This document shows positions 22,543 to 33,030 of a DNA stretch of 64,000 nt, one piece after another. Both the position numbers and the translations under genes were made by a program. Numbering within the stretch: position 1 is the first letter of the stretch; each line of letters opens with the position of its first letter. Source of the DNA: Conus ventricosus (Eukaryota > Mollusca > Gastropoda > Neogastropoda > Conidae); assembly GCA_018398815.1 (NCBI GenBank), contig CM031602.1, forward strand, positions 99,047,378 through 99,111,377, given 5' to 3'. The notes beneath the pieces are model-generated. The model ran no database searches and was not told where the DNA came from. It worked only from the letters and a program-made list of their open reading frames with translations.

Positions 22543-22633
22543 TGTGTGGTGTGTGTGTGTGTGTGTGGTGTGGTGTGTGTGTGTGGCGCGCGCAAATCTG
22601 TTGTGATTCTGTGCTCTCTCTCTCTCTCTCTCT

Positions 22634-22674
<41 letters not shown>

Positions 22675-22760
22675 TCTCTCATCTCTTCCCCTTTTCTCTC
22701 TCTCTCTCATGTGTGTTGTTGTGTGTGTGGTGTGTGTGTGTGTGGTGTGTGTGTGTTTCA

Positions 22761-22819
<59 letters not shown>

Positions 22820-23245
22820 GATGTATATGTGTGTGTGTGTGTGTTGTGTGTGGTGTGGTGTGTGTGTGTGTTTTGTGTGTGTGTGTGTGTGGGGTTTTGT
22901 GGGAATTTTGTAAATTTGTTCTGTTTCTTCAACTTGCATTAGTCTGTGTGCAAGCAATTTCTTCTCTTCTGATTCTGTGCTCTCTCTCTCTCTCTCTCTC
23001 TCTTCTCTCCTCTCTCTCTCTCTCTCTCTTCCCCTCTCTCCTCTTCTCTCTCTCTCTCTCTCTCTCCCCTCTCTCTCTCTCTCCCCTTTTCTCTCCTCTT
23101 TGTGTGTGTGTGTGTTCATGTGTGTGTGTGCGTGTGTGTTCATGTGTGTGTTGTGTGTTCATATGTGTGTGGTGTGTGTGTGTGTGTGTGTGGTGTGGTG
23201 TTGTGTGTGTGTGGTGTGTGTGGTGTGTGTGTCATGTGTTTGTGG
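22319..23245. repeat. Compound TG / GA / TC microsatellite block
   Basis: Long TG tracts alternate with GA (22494-22532, 22785-22816) and TC (22615-22708, 22978-23098) tracts for over 900 bp, with only short unique breaks. Long open frames on both strands (Cys/Val and Thr/His repeats) are artefacts of the dinucleotides. Confidence 0.95.
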
Positions 23246-23336
23246 GGTTCTATTGTAAGGGTTTGTACCACAATGCATGTTACATGCATATCAGATTTTT
23301 GACTGCTGACCACTGTATCAGTGTTAGAAATGAAGC

Positions 23337-23442
23337 ATGCTAAAATGCACATCATGTAAAAAGGCATGCTACAGGCAAATCATGTATTTGGCTAAGGAAT
23401 GGCCAGGATACATTCCTGAGAGAGAGAGCGAACTGGGCACAG
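23337..23442 (+). other. Possible short exon (LYR-motif-like peptide)
   Basis: The reading ACYRQIMYLAKEWPGYIPER ends at a good donor (aca then gtgagt, near 23439). The peptide vaguely resembles the first helix of LYR-motif mitochondrial assembly factors, which have a Y-R pair followed by an LA-x-W pattern. No clear partner exon was found, so this is weak. Confidence 0.2.
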
Positions 23443-23474
23443 TGAGTATTGCATGTTTATTTATGTATATTATT

Positions 23475-23476
<2 letters not shown>

Positions 23477-23505
<29 letters not shown>

Positions 23506-23590
23506 TGTGTGTGTGTGTGTGTGTGGGGTGTGTGTGTGGTGTGTGTGTGTGTGTGTGTGCGTGCGTGCGTGCGTGGGGGTGTGTGTCCCC
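23477..23590. repeat. (TG)n microsatellite
   Basis: TG tract that ends in short GTGC units. Confidence 0.95.
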
Positions 23591-23765
23591 TTTCATGTTT
23601 TATGTTTTCTTCCTAGTAAGAGAGTCTGTTTATATTTTATTTTTCTTTAAATGAATTAAAGACAAGTAAATTAAAATACTTTTTTTCCCCAGTAACATCT
23701 GCCAGCCATCAAATCCCTCTCTCCTCTCTGTCACACAAAATCCTCGGCAGGTGCATCTCATCTAC

Positions 23766-23784
23766 CCCCCCCCCCCCCCCCCGC
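23766..23784. repeat. Poly-C run
   Basis: About 17 consecutive C before further C-rich sequence. Confidence 0.9.
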
Positions 23785-24159
23785 CCTTCCCCCCCTCCCC
23801 CAGCACACACGCACGTCCCTTCCCTTTATTTCCGCACAAAGGGCCCTTCCTTGCACACAGAGCACTGAGCTGTGTATCTGACAGTGTTGTGTCTATCGCG
23901 AGGGCCCGGTCGACCCAGCGAACTCGCTTTGCAGCTGGTTTTACATGGGGTGGTCTTACACAGTGGGGGGTACTGACGCGTGGTGTTTAGCTGGTTGAAC
24001 ATGTGTTATCTATACGGCTCCTACCGCTGTCTCTTGGGCATAGGCACTGTGTGTTCTATAGGTCAGCCGGGCTGGCTTGGAGATGGCACATGATTTGATT
24101 TTCTTATGCGCACACCGTCTCCGATAGGCCTACTTTGAAAAAGGAATGCGTTCGCATTT

Positions 24160-24351
24160 CACAAAACACACACACAACACACCCCGCACGCACGCACGCA
24201 CGCGCACGCATGCAAAATAAACACACACACCCCAGACACACACACAGACCCCACACACACCCAACCAATACACACAACACACACACACACAACACACACA
24301 CACACAGATTGTTTGCAGCATATAGTCATACCCAATGTGTGTACCCAGTCA

Positions 24352-24406
<55 letters not shown>

Positions 24407-24440
24407 GTGTGTGTGGGGTGTGTGTCTGTGTGTGTGTGCG
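24160..24440. repeat. (CA)n and (TG)n microsatellites facing each other
   Basis: A CA/ACGC tract (24160-24306) and a TG tract (24354-24440) lie about 45 bp apart in opposite sense, so the region could form a hairpin. Confidence 0.9.
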
Positions 24441-25195
24441 ATGAAAAAGAATCAGAAGACTGTGTTGATTTTGTTTTTTTTATTACAGAAGAAATACGGG
24501 GTTAGAATTGTTCGGAAACAAAATCACTTACTAGTTTCATGCAAAACTTGAGACTTTGGCATGTCATGTGCGTGTGGCTGCCAAAATTCAGCTGCATGAA
24601 ACTGCCATTGTCAGTTACATTGCGCACTTTGGATCAAACAAGCTTTAAACGTTAAGTGATCCCACTTTTTTTGCTGATGTAGTCTGAGCAGAGGCATGTA
24701 TCAAACTTGTGAACTAATCAATGAGGGAAAATAATCTTGCCATTAAGCGCTGATGTGAGTTAGTTTTGATCGATTTTGTGTGTATTGTCATTGTTGTAAT
24801 GTTGCCTAACAACTTGTGCACACAAATATCATGCTGTTTCTTCGTTCTCTGCAGGAAAATAAACCTAGTCGAGTTTTGGGATTAAAAGAATTGTCTGCAA
24901 TTCGCCAATACAGTCGTCCCCAGGAGCGTATAAGTATTATATTCTTCACGACAACAACGAATTGTCAAACTGAAACCCCCTTTTTAAACGGCCCGCGCAG
25001 CAATGCCGAAAACACAGCTGCTGGACTTGTTGCGTGCACGGCTGACAGGCAGCGCTGTGTACAGCGCAGTAAGCTAGGGGGGAGGGGGCCGCCTGCAGTA
25101 AACACTGCCTTCCCTGACCCTTTGGGAAGGGGCAGCAGCCGGAGAGGTGTTAACTCCCTTTCTTCGCTGAACACTAAAGAACTCGCTCTGAACAG
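24441..25195. other. Mostly unique sequence; possible exon fragments
   Basis: Two short open pieces follow pyrimidine-AG sites: one from about 24489 (KKYGVRIVRKQ) and one from about 24856 (ENKPSRVLGLKELSAIRQY). Neither matches a family I can name. The 25000-25130 stretch is GC-richer. Confidence 0.25.
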
Positions 25196-25375
25196 CCGTG
25201 AATGGGAAACCCTTCACTAGCTTCATGAGGGAACCATTGTGAACCCTCTCGAAGGCAGATCTATTTGTATTGGGCCCGCTCCTAGGGCCCCTTTTGTCCG
25301 CTGGATCGGACTCATCAGGGAACATGGCTGATTGTGTCTGCGCTCTTGGTGTCATATAGAGACATGTAGAGATAT
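25196..25375. mobile_element. Solo arm of the foldback repeat family
   Basis: It shares aacccttcactag, ctggatcggactcatcaggg and ggctgattgtgtc with 8400-8560 in the same order. Only one arm is present, followed directly by a non-LTR RT fragment. Confidence 0.7.
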
Positions 25376-25377
25376 GG

Positions 25378-25965
25378 TATATTGTAACTGAAATCCAATC
25401 CGATATAAAAAAATTTCCTGATGACACGAGCATGTATTTATCACTTGATAATCCCAATTTCTGCACTGAAATACTCAATGTTGACTTGGAAAAGATAACT
25501 CATGGCCAGAACTTGAAAAGTAAAATTTAATGTAGAAAAAAAAAGAACTGTTGAATTTCACTCGCAATAGGAATGTGATAGTGCCACATACATTTGGCTC
25601 TACAATTCTACAAAGTACTAACAAGCATAAACACCTAGGTATTATTCTTGAAATGATTGCAAATGGGATGAAACAGACAAAACATACATTGACCACTGTT
25701 ACAATGTTAATTTCATGTCTAAAAGGTTATAAATATAAATTTAGCAGAAAAGCTCTTAAAATTCTTAACAAATCCTTTATATTGCCACAGTTTCGATATA
25801 TGCCAACATTGTCTGGGATTTAAATTTTACTGAAACCCAGTTGTAGCATCTGGAAAATTGCACCTGGAACCCCTAAGAATTATTACAGGCACTGTTTAGG
25901 AACAAAACATCCAAATTTATTCAAAGAGTCTGGATTTTTCAATACCTAAGACAAAACAATATCTA
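25378..25965 (+). pseudogene. Non-LTR RT, C-terminal half (Jockey/CR1-like)
   Basis: It begins at a (A/S)DDTSMYLSLDNPNF block near 25412-25460, the catalytic Asp-Asp box. The thumb-type sequence KHKHLGIILEM follows near 25625, then ISCLKGYKYKFSRKAL and SFILPQFRY. The tail LRIITGTVRGTKHPNLFKES (about 25880-25930) is also family-like. The part from Asp-Asp to the C-terminus is what the 6.4-7.7 kb fragment lacks, so both may belong to one family. Only one or two frameshifts are visible. The RT fingers and endonuclease are absent, so it is a truncated copy. Confidence 0.7.
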
Positions 25966-26029
25966 TATACCTTCTACAGGGTACCCATTTCAAAAAAATC
26001 AACAGAATGCCAGATTCGAGCTGAATGGG

Positions 26030-27105
26030 GATTGAAGTGTCTTTTCATTTTAATAAAAATAGATCAAGAGGAGTGGCTATTTTACTAAATAATTTAAATT
26101 TGAATTCAAGATAGAGAGGAAAATCATAGATAAGAAAGGAATTTTTTTTTTGACGCTGAACATAATGGGGAGACAAATATTGATAGCTAAAAATATGCGA
26201 TCCAAAGAGAGATGAGCCTGGATTCTATAAGGACGTGCAGAAAACGATTGAAAAAATAGGTATTCCGAAAATTATTATAGCCGGGGATTTTAATTTGGTT
26301 CTTAATCCTACCCTTTGACTTTTGTAATTATTAAAAACATTTAAAAACGTCAATGCCCCGGAAGCAGTTCTGGAAATGATGACAGAACTAGAATTAGTAA
26401 ACATGTGGAGAGAATTGAACCCAGAAATTTTCGATGCACAGGAGGCGATCAAATCCATTTCAACAGAGCCGCTTGGACTATTTCGTAGTTTCAATAACAC
26501 TAATTGCTATATAAGCAATGCAGTTTTTCTGTTTGGATACTGTAGTGACCATTCACTAATTACATTGGAAATTAACATTTAAAGCTGAGGAAAAATCAGA
26601 GGACTTTGGAAATTTAATGCCTCATTATTAAAAGATATCACATACGCCCATAAATAAATAACACAATAGAGGATATAAACGTCCAGTACGCTGCTCTTCT
26701 TACACAAGAGACAACTTAAAAACAAACACCTAATGATCAGATTCATTTTGTTTTATCGGGTCAGCAATTTTTGGATATTTTATTGATTTGGGAAAATTTG
26801 GGCAAAAACAATTACATATAGCATAAATAAAAACAAAGACCCAAGAAAGAACAAAATCTAGAAAAAGAGATACAAATTCTGGAAAGTAATTCAGCTTTGA
26901 AACAAATTGAAAGAACAGTTCTAGAAGAAAAGAAGACGCAGTTGACAACACTCAGAAAATCCAAAATGGAAGGGATACTCTTAAGGTTGAAGGTGAGATG
27001 GACATCAGATGGAAGGGATACTCTTAAGGTTGAAGGTGAGATGGACTTCAGAAGGAGAGAAAAAACTAAATACTTCTGCTCTCAAGAGAAAAGACATTTT
27101 TGAGC
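26030..27105 (+). pseudogene. L1/Tx1-like endonuclease and linker fragment
   Basis: SRGVAILLNN (about 26070) starts an APE-type endonuclease match. It continues through IIIAGDFNLVLNP (26270-26310, the catalytic GDFN), a SRLDYF-like phrase near 26465-26485, and a (S)DH-S terminus near 26550. In L1-like elements this domain nicks target DNA. The following 26870-27100 matches the linker that precedes L1 RT: a charged helix, then KTKYFCSQEKRHF. Inside the linker a 43-bp segment is duplicated in tandem (26967-27009 and 27010-27052). No RT follows. Frame changes and stops are present. Confidence 0.7.
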
Positions 27106-27215
27106 AAAAGGGATGTTAAAACTAATAACAAACAAAGGATGTGTACTGTCATAATCTAAAGAATGCTTTAGTTTACCACCAAGGACACAGAAAAATAAAG
27201 TACAGGGCAAAACAC

Positions 27216-27247
27216 AATGCATTTCGACCTCATGGGTCTTCTTCAGG
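27216..27247 (-). ncRNA. Hammerhead-like motif of a Penelope-type element
   Basis: The minus strand reads ctgaagaagacc, catga, ggtcgaaat. This gives a CUGANGA box, a 4-bp GACC/GGUC stem with a 5-base loop, and GAAA. One extra A follows the CUGANGA box compared with the classical hammerhead core. Such motifs mark Penelope-like elements. The flanking stem was not verified, so catalytic activity is doubtful. Confidence 0.4.
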
Positions 27248-27705
27248 CAAAGACAAATAGCATTTAGCACGGTGAAAACGGAGAACGAGAAACCACTTAT
27301 CTTCTCGTATTCGGTGCAAAACCAAAATGGATGGTGCAGGACATGCACTATAGAAGTATTCACACATCCAGGCCCTGATACCTTCCAAGCCACTGCCAAG
27401 ACAGTGGAGCAGACATGAGAAGCTTCTTGCAGTAGACTTAAATGGCAGACTTGGTGTGAACAAGAATAAAGGCATGCAGGAGTGCTTCTCCATTGAGGGA
27501 GGCATTAAGTGTGAAAGTTCCCATTGACAGTGAGTGAACAGGAGCCAGTGGTAAGATGGATGATACACACACATGCACATACAGCATGGAGAACGATATG
27601 TAGTGGAGGAAATCAAGTGAAGGTTAGACAAAGCGTTGTTATTATTATGGAAATGACTGCGTTTTTTAAAGTCGAGTCAAGTCATGCTGTGTGTTATTGC
27701 TTATA
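27248..27705. other. Unassigned spacer
   Basis: Unique sequence with only shadow frames. Part may be the remainder of the Penelope-type element that owns the preceding motif. Confidence 0.3.
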
Positions 27706-28125
27706 TCAGAGTTTCCCCAGCATGCTGTGTGTTATTGATTTCCCCAACATGCTGTGTATTGTTGATTTCCCCATTATGCTGTGTGTTGTTGATTTCCCCA
27801 GCATGCTGTGTGTTGTTGGTTTCCCCAACACGCTGTGTGTTGTTGATTTCCCCAGCATGCTGTGTGTTGTTGATTTCCCCAGCATGCTGTGTGTTGCTGA
27901 TTTCCCCAACATGCTGTGTGTTGTTGATTTCGCCAACATGCTATGTGTTGTTGATTTCCCCAACATGCTGTGTGTTGTTGATTTCCCCATTATGCTGTGT
28001 GTTGTTGATTTCCCCAGCATGCTGTGTGTTGTTGATTTCCCCAGCATGCTGTGTGTTGTTGATTTCCCCAGCATGCTGTGTGTTGTTGATTTCCCCAACA
28101 TGCTGTGTGTTGTTGCTTGACAAGC
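27706..28125. repeat. 27-bp minisatellite, about 15 copies
   Basis: Unit: catgctgtgtgttgttga followed by tttccccaa or tttccccag. Copies are nearly identical, with variants such as cattatgctg. Because 27 is a multiple of three, three or more frames stay open (for example LCVVDFPNM on plus, THSMLGKST on minus). This does not indicate coding. Confidence 0.95.
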
Positions 28126-28256
28126 CACCAACACTGGAGTAGGTCAAGAAAGTGGTGAAGAAAGCCGGAGCCAAATCTTTGTCACAGAAGATGATTTAGA
28201 TCATAGACACCGGAGCTGTTGCGTGTGAGTCAATGTGTGAACTGTAATGTCTCTGT

Positions 28257-28545
28257 TGTCTCTTGGCGTTGGGGTGTATGGTGATCGTGGCAGATGACAC
28301 AGTGTTAACTTTCTGTGGCCTCTTGGCTTTGGGGTGTATGGTGATCGTGGCAGATGACACAGTGTTAACTTTCTGTGGTCTCTTGGCTTTGGGGTGTATG
28401 GGGATCGTGGCTGATGACACAGTGCTAACTTTCTGTAGTCTCTTGGCTTTGGGGTGTATGGGGATCGTGGCAGATGACACAGTGTTAACTTTCTGTAGTC
28501 TCTTGGCGTTGGGTGCATGGTGATCGTGGGAGGTGACAGTGTTAA
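28257..28545. repeat. 60-bp minisatellite, about 5 copies
   Basis: Unit begins tctcttggctttggggtgta and ends taactttctgtggcc or taactttctgtagtc. Copies 1-4 are over 90% identical; the last is shortened. The length is a multiple of three, so frames on both strands stay open. Confidence 0.95.
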
Positions 28546-28779
28546 CTTTCATACAGGCCAGAAAGGACCAGAGCCAGGTTTTGTGGGTGCGTGTAGAGTG
28601 TCATGGAAACATATAACGTTACACAGGACTTATCTAGTGACTTAGGTTAAAACTGGTGGTATTACCTGTGGGGTTCTGTGTGGATGGCAATACATAGCGT
28701 GGTTCATCAACTCCACATGTATGTACTACAGGTTCCTATATATTAGTTTTTTTTTCCCCATTCAGCCTGTAATTTTCTT

Positions 28780-28847
28780 CTTCTTCTTCTTCAGTTATCT
28801 GTATCTCTGTCTGTCTTTGTCTGTCTGTCTTTGACTGTCTGTCTCTG

Positions 28848-28925
<78 letters not shown>
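28780..28925. repeat. (CT)n microsatellite with TCTG variants
   Basis: CTGT-rich start, then about 75 bp of pure CT. It lies about 90 bp upstream of the triplicated splice acceptor. Confidence 0.95.
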
Positions 28926-28929
<4 letters not shown>

Positions 28930-29012
28930 TATATGTGTTTGTGTGCATGTGCGTGTGTGCGTACATACTTGACTGTGTGTTTGTATGTTAGTGTGTATGT
29001 GGGGTGGGTGTG

Positions 29013-29205
29013 AGATAATAAGCACTGTGATTTTATCCTTCCTTGCAGGAGGTTCCACGGGCTGCACAGGACGACGACGATAATAAGCACTGTGATTTTA
29101 TCCTTCCTTGCAGGAGGTTCAAGCTGCACAGGACGACGACGATAATAAGCACTGTGATTTTATCCTTCCTTGCAGGAGGTTCCACAGGCTGCACAGGACG
29201 ACGAC
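29013..29205 (+). repeat. Triplicated 3' splice site and exon start
   Basis: Three tandem copies (starting about 29013, 29078 and 29140) each contain gataataagcactgtgattt, then tatccttccttgcag and the exon start gaggtt. The three AG ends are at 29048, 29113 and 29175, giving spacings of 65 and 62 bp. Neither spacing is a multiple of three and together they total 127, so each acceptor feeds the downstream exon in a different frame. Confidence 0.85.
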
Positions 29206-29364
29206 GGCTCTCACACGGTCAATGCTGATGGACTGGTCTACACCACCGTGGCCTTCACAGAAAGACAGCGACAGAAGGAGAAGGAACCAGCCCCTGAGCG
29301 TGAATTCACAGAGTATGCCGGCCTCGACTTCACCAAGATGGCTGCAGAAACCAAAAAGAAGTGA
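29176..29364 (+). CDS. Terminal exon: cytoplasmic tail with ITIM-like tyrosine motif
   Basis: From the third acceptor (tatccttccttgcag, ending 29175) a 62-codon exon runs to a TGA at 29362-29364. It starts EVPQAAQDDDGSHTVNADG and is hydrophilic throughout, as expected for a cytoplasmic tail. LVYTTV (about residues 21-26) fits the ITIM pattern (I/V/L)xYxx(L/V), which recruits SH2 phosphatases in immune and adhesion receptors. TEYAGL (about residues 45-50) resembles a second, ITSM-like tyrosine site. It ends KKK. Upstream exons (signal peptide, extracellular domains, membrane segment) were not found, so the receptor type is unknown; an Ig-superfamily adhesion molecule is a guess. The open frame is intact, unlike most of the window. 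Splicing from the first or second acceptor would replace this tail with other frames. Confidence 0.6.
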   Translation, partial: EVPQAAQDDDGSHTVNADGLVYTTVAFTERQRQKEKEPAPEREFTEYAGLDFTKMAAETKKK

Positions 29365-29442
29365 ACAGTCTGTGTTTCTGCAAGGCACACCAAGGAACAT
29401 GGTTTTCTTACAGTATACTGTGTATTTCCTCTCACTGTTTCT

Positions 29443-29489
29443 CCCTCCCTCCCTCCCTCCCTCCCTCTCTCTCTCTGTCTGTCTGTCTG

Positions 29490-29567
<78 letters not shown>

Positions 29568-29596
29568 TTGTCTGTCTGTCTCACTCTCCCTCTCTG

Positions 29597-29667
<71 letters not shown>

Positions 29668-29675
29668 TCCCCTCT
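29443..29675. repeat. (CT)n / (CTCC)n / (CTGT)n microsatellite
   Basis: Long pyrimidine tract in the presumed 3' untranslated region or just after it. Confidence 0.95.
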
Positions 29676-30413
29676 TTATGTCTCCTGTTGCTCTGTCTTT
29701 TTGTCTCATGGGTTTTGCTCCACTGAAAGCTGAATTCCATTCCAAACTGTGTGGATGTCCTTAAATCACAGTTTCATCACTACAGGTCAAATGTACTTAT
29801 GTACATACATGATTCCTTACTTGCCATGGCCCTTGGGTTGAAACACTTTGTTTTTTTAATTATTATTATTTTTATTATTATTTTTATATTTTATTTTTAT
29901 TATTATTATTTAATTAATTAATTATTTTTTAATGTTTTCCTTTATTTATTTATTTGATTATTATAAAAATGTATTTTCTAAATTGTTCTGTATCATGCTT
30001 TCGTTACCTTAACCTTTACTATCGTTGTTGCAGTATCATTCAGTAATACTATGCTAGTATTGATACAACCACAAAGCATTGACATCACAATCGCCTTCGC
30101 CTCTGGACGGTTGCCACGGCAAACCCTGCTGTTTAAGAATCCTCTAACCCACTCTCCTTTCTCCCATACCCATACTTATTGACACCAAGATTGATCCTGT
30201 CTCCCCCCCCCCCCCCCCCCCCCCCCCCCAATATTTGACCTTTATTAGTATTCTTATCAGTAATATTATTATCATCATTACGACTTTGACTCACTCACTA
30301 TTTCCCTTCCAACAGCCTCGTTCTCATTCAACGCTTTCTTCCTTGCGCTGAACCCTAACGATCGAAGCGATCAAAGCTAAGTGAATTTTCGTTGTTTTTT
30401 CGTTTATATATCA
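29676..30413. other. AT-rich low-complexity sequence and a poly-C run
   Basis: 29850-29960 is ATT/TTA-rich. A poly-C run of about 29 bases lies at 30202-30229. No gene was seen. Confidence 0.6.
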
Positions 30414-30443
30414 CCTGACGAAGACCTAAGAGGTCGAAACGCG
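30414..30443 (+). ncRNA. Hammerhead-like motif of a Penelope-type element
   Basis: ctgacgaagacc, taaga, ggtcgaaacgcg: this has the same CUGANGA / 4-bp stem / 5-base loop / GAAA layout and the same extra A as the motif at 27216-27247, in the opposite orientation. Adjacent sequence shows no RT, so it is probably a 5'-truncated or solo remnant. Confidence 0.4.
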
Positions 30444-30582
30444 TTGGTTTTGTCTTGTGACTCGTTTGTCCACGTTCTCGGGGCGGTTCGAAACCCTTTA
30501 GTTAAGATTAGTGATATTAGACAAGAAAGGAGAGATAGACAGCAAATAGAGGGAGATAGATAGAATTTGTTCATGTTGCTTA

Positions 30583-30586
<4 letters not shown>

Positions 30587-30620
<34 letters not shown>

Positions 30621-30664
30621 TGTGTGTGTGTGTGTGTGTTGTGTGTGTGTGTGTGTGTGTGTGT
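30587..30664. repeat. (TG)n microsatellite
   Basis: Interrupted TG tract. Confidence 0.95.
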
Positions 30665-31404
30665 AGGACGGGGTGGGCTGGGAGTGACCCGAGGGTGGTG
30701 TACATAACTCAGAAACAATTGGACAAACAAATAAACCAACCAACCTACACACACTATCAATATCAATTAAAGCAAATACCTGACTGGACTACAAATAAAG
30801 CAGAAAGTAACATTCAAAGCAAATCAATACAGAAAATATATCTGTCACAGACATGCCTGATAAATGGGCAGAAATGCCTTGAGAGAAATACATTCGAAAA
30901 AAAACATGATCTCTTGTCAATTTGTTTCCCCCCTATGCATTTGTTGCAGAGCTATATTTAGTTCTAAAACATCCAGTTTCAATCGATGAAATATTGACAC
31001 GACGTTTCTGTATTGATGCATATCAAAAATGTGCGATTTTGGATGCTTTTGAATGATCAATACTAAAAAGGGGAAATTATTTTGTGTCTAAAACATGATA
31101 CAGCTTTGTTCTCCCTATTTCTAAAATTTTCCAGCTGTTTTTTTTAAGATTTGTTGACTCTCTTTCAAAGTGAACGGTATGGAAATAGTTTGTAACCCTC
31201 GTTCCATTTTCGCGCCTTTTTCGCACATCTGCCCGATATTCCACAGTGTAAAGGAACCCAGAAGAAGTTACATATGTTCCTTTACATATCAAGACGGGGG
31301 AAAAAATGTTGAATTTCCTTCAAAATAAAGTTATCTGATTGTGAATTAAAAAAAACTTAATTCGATTGTAAACTGACAGCAAATCTACACAAAACAACAA
31401 GTGG
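30665..31404. other. Unassigned spacer
   Basis: AT-rich unique sequence. A 71-codon minus-strand frame (31077-31292) has no recognisable motif. Confidence 0.4.
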
Positions 31405-31421
31405 TGTGTGTGTGTGTGTGT

Positions 31422-31455
<34 letters not shown>

Positions 31456-31494
31456 GTGTGTGGGTGTGTGTGTGTGTGTTTGGTGTGTGTGTGT
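31405..31494. repeat. (TG)n microsatellite
   Basis: Interrupted TG tract. Confidence 0.95.
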
Positions 31495-31721
31495 CGGGGA
31501 GGGAAGGTGGAAGGGACATATCTGTACAAATCGGGGGTGTCTGAATGAAAAAGCAACAGTGCTATATGTCAACAGTGCATAAATCCACAGTGCTATATAT
31601 CCATTGGAATGTGTGTGCAGTCCTTGCAGGCCAGGGGGCGAGGTCGGGGTTGATTAGTTCTGGGGAAGCATCACTTAATCTTTATTGTAATTGATAAAAT
31701 ACTATTCCAGTCGTGATGATA

Positions 31722-31801
31722 TTCTCTCTCTCTCTGTCTCTGTCACTGCTGTCTGGGCTCCTCTTTCCTCTCTCTCTCTCTCTCTCTCTCTCCTCTCTCT
31801 C

Positions 31802-31844
<43 letters not shown>

Positions 31845-31846
31845 CA
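31722..31846. repeat. (CT)n microsatellite
   Basis: Pyrimidine tract interrupted by gtctgggctcc near 31755. Confidence 0.95.
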
Positions 31847-32715
31847 GATCTGAACGATTTAATATACTTACCAACGTGTGGTACCCACAACACTGATCGA
31901 CGACTACGTTGTCCCTCAAAGACTGTAAAACCGGCACGCCATTCACTATTGTGGTAGCTGCCTCGTCGTCACCGAACACACACAAGCAGACGAAACTTTT
32001 CACTCCCCTGGTCCTCCTGTCACGCTGCCAGATTTGGGGAAAATACTTGAACCTTCACCACCTCCCTTCTTCCACTCTCTTTAAACCCGCTGCTCTGACC
32101 TGCACTGGATCGGGACTTTTTTGGCCTGTGACGTGGACAGCCATTGCTGGGCCATACGTGACGTCACACCTTCTTTTTCTTGGGAGCTCAGGTGTCCTTT
32201 TGGGTGTGAGGCAGCCGTGACGTCATTTCCGAGTTTTTTTCTGTGAAGCTGGGGCGCAGCACGTGCCCTTCACGTTGGTGTGTGATTTTCACGTGGACTT
32301 TTTTTGATGGCGTGATGAGGAGTTCTGCACCCATCGTCGCTGTCCGCCTGATGAAGTTCCGTTGGGGGACAGGGACGGGTCAGTTATCTTCCTGACTTGA
32401 AACGCAAAAATAGAATCAGCTCAGTCATGGTCATTTTTAGATTCTTTTCAGACTTTTGTTTTGCCTCATGGGTTTAAATTGAAGTCGTATCAATTCATAA
32501 CTTTATAGGCCAGTCAACCACAGAGGTAATGATAGGGCTGCAGGAGTTTAAATTGAAACCTGTACCCAAGACGTTAAAACTCCCATTAAAAATTTAATTC
32601 ATGTCCATGACAGAACCGTATCAAAAACGCGTTTATGCTGAAGCCATTTGTAATCAAAAAGAAAACCCCAGGAGGAAGAGGGGGGGGGGGGGGGAGAAGT
32701 AGGAACAAAATCATA
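31847..32715. other. Unassigned spacer
   Basis: Unique sequence with three tgacgtca or cacgtg-type words (32150-32290), which could be CRE/E-box-like by chance. A G-run lies at about 32681-32694. No gene was recognised. Confidence 0.35.
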
Positions 32716-32729
32716 TCAGATGGAGTCAG

Positions 32730-33030
32730 ATCCTTTTGGAATCATTGTACGAACTTACAGTTTTCTTTCAACAAACACAGGGTGGCGGAATAATTGTACG
32801 AACTTACAGAATTTTTTCCCAACAAACACAGGTGCCGGAATCATTTGCCGAACTTACAGAATTCTTTCAACAACACAGGTCCCGGAATCATTGTACGAAC
32901 TTACAGAATTCTTTCAACAAACACAGGGTGCCGGAATCATTGTACAAAATTACAGAATTCTTTCAACAAACCAGGTGCCGGAATCATTGTACGAACTTAC
33001 AGAATTCTTTCAACAACACAGGTGCCCCAT
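32730..33030 (+). repeat. 47-50-bp minisatellite running into Penelope RT
   Basis: Six copies of a unit with aatcattgtacgaacttaca, gaattctttcaacaa and cacaggtgccgg. The last copy runs straight into the RT motif at 33030. In that frame the unit reads ELTEFFQQ, a phrase resembling the segment just before the RT motif in Penelope-type enzymes, so the repeat seems to be an amplified slice of the RT. Confidence 0.75.

Noticed and set aside
22222..22932. Long Thr/His and Cys/Val open frames of 140-236 codons
   Set aside because: They are translations of TG, GA and TC dinucleotide repeats and are open on both strands at once.
27706..28125. CRISPR array
   Set aside because: Units are contiguous 27-bp repeats without variable spacers, in an animal-type sequence.
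27524..28174. 198-codon Cys/Val-rich protein and minus-strand THSMLGKST repeat protein
   Set aside because: A 27-bp minisatellite keeps frames open automatically; both strands and several frames are equally open.
28131..28230. Exon ending at gcgt-gtgagt upstream of the ITIM-tail exon
   Set aside because: Its phase does not join in frame to the tail from the third acceptor, and no domain is visible.
28196..28552. Open frames across the 60-bp repeat
   Set aside because: Unit length divisible by three explains openness on both strands; no motif or start context.
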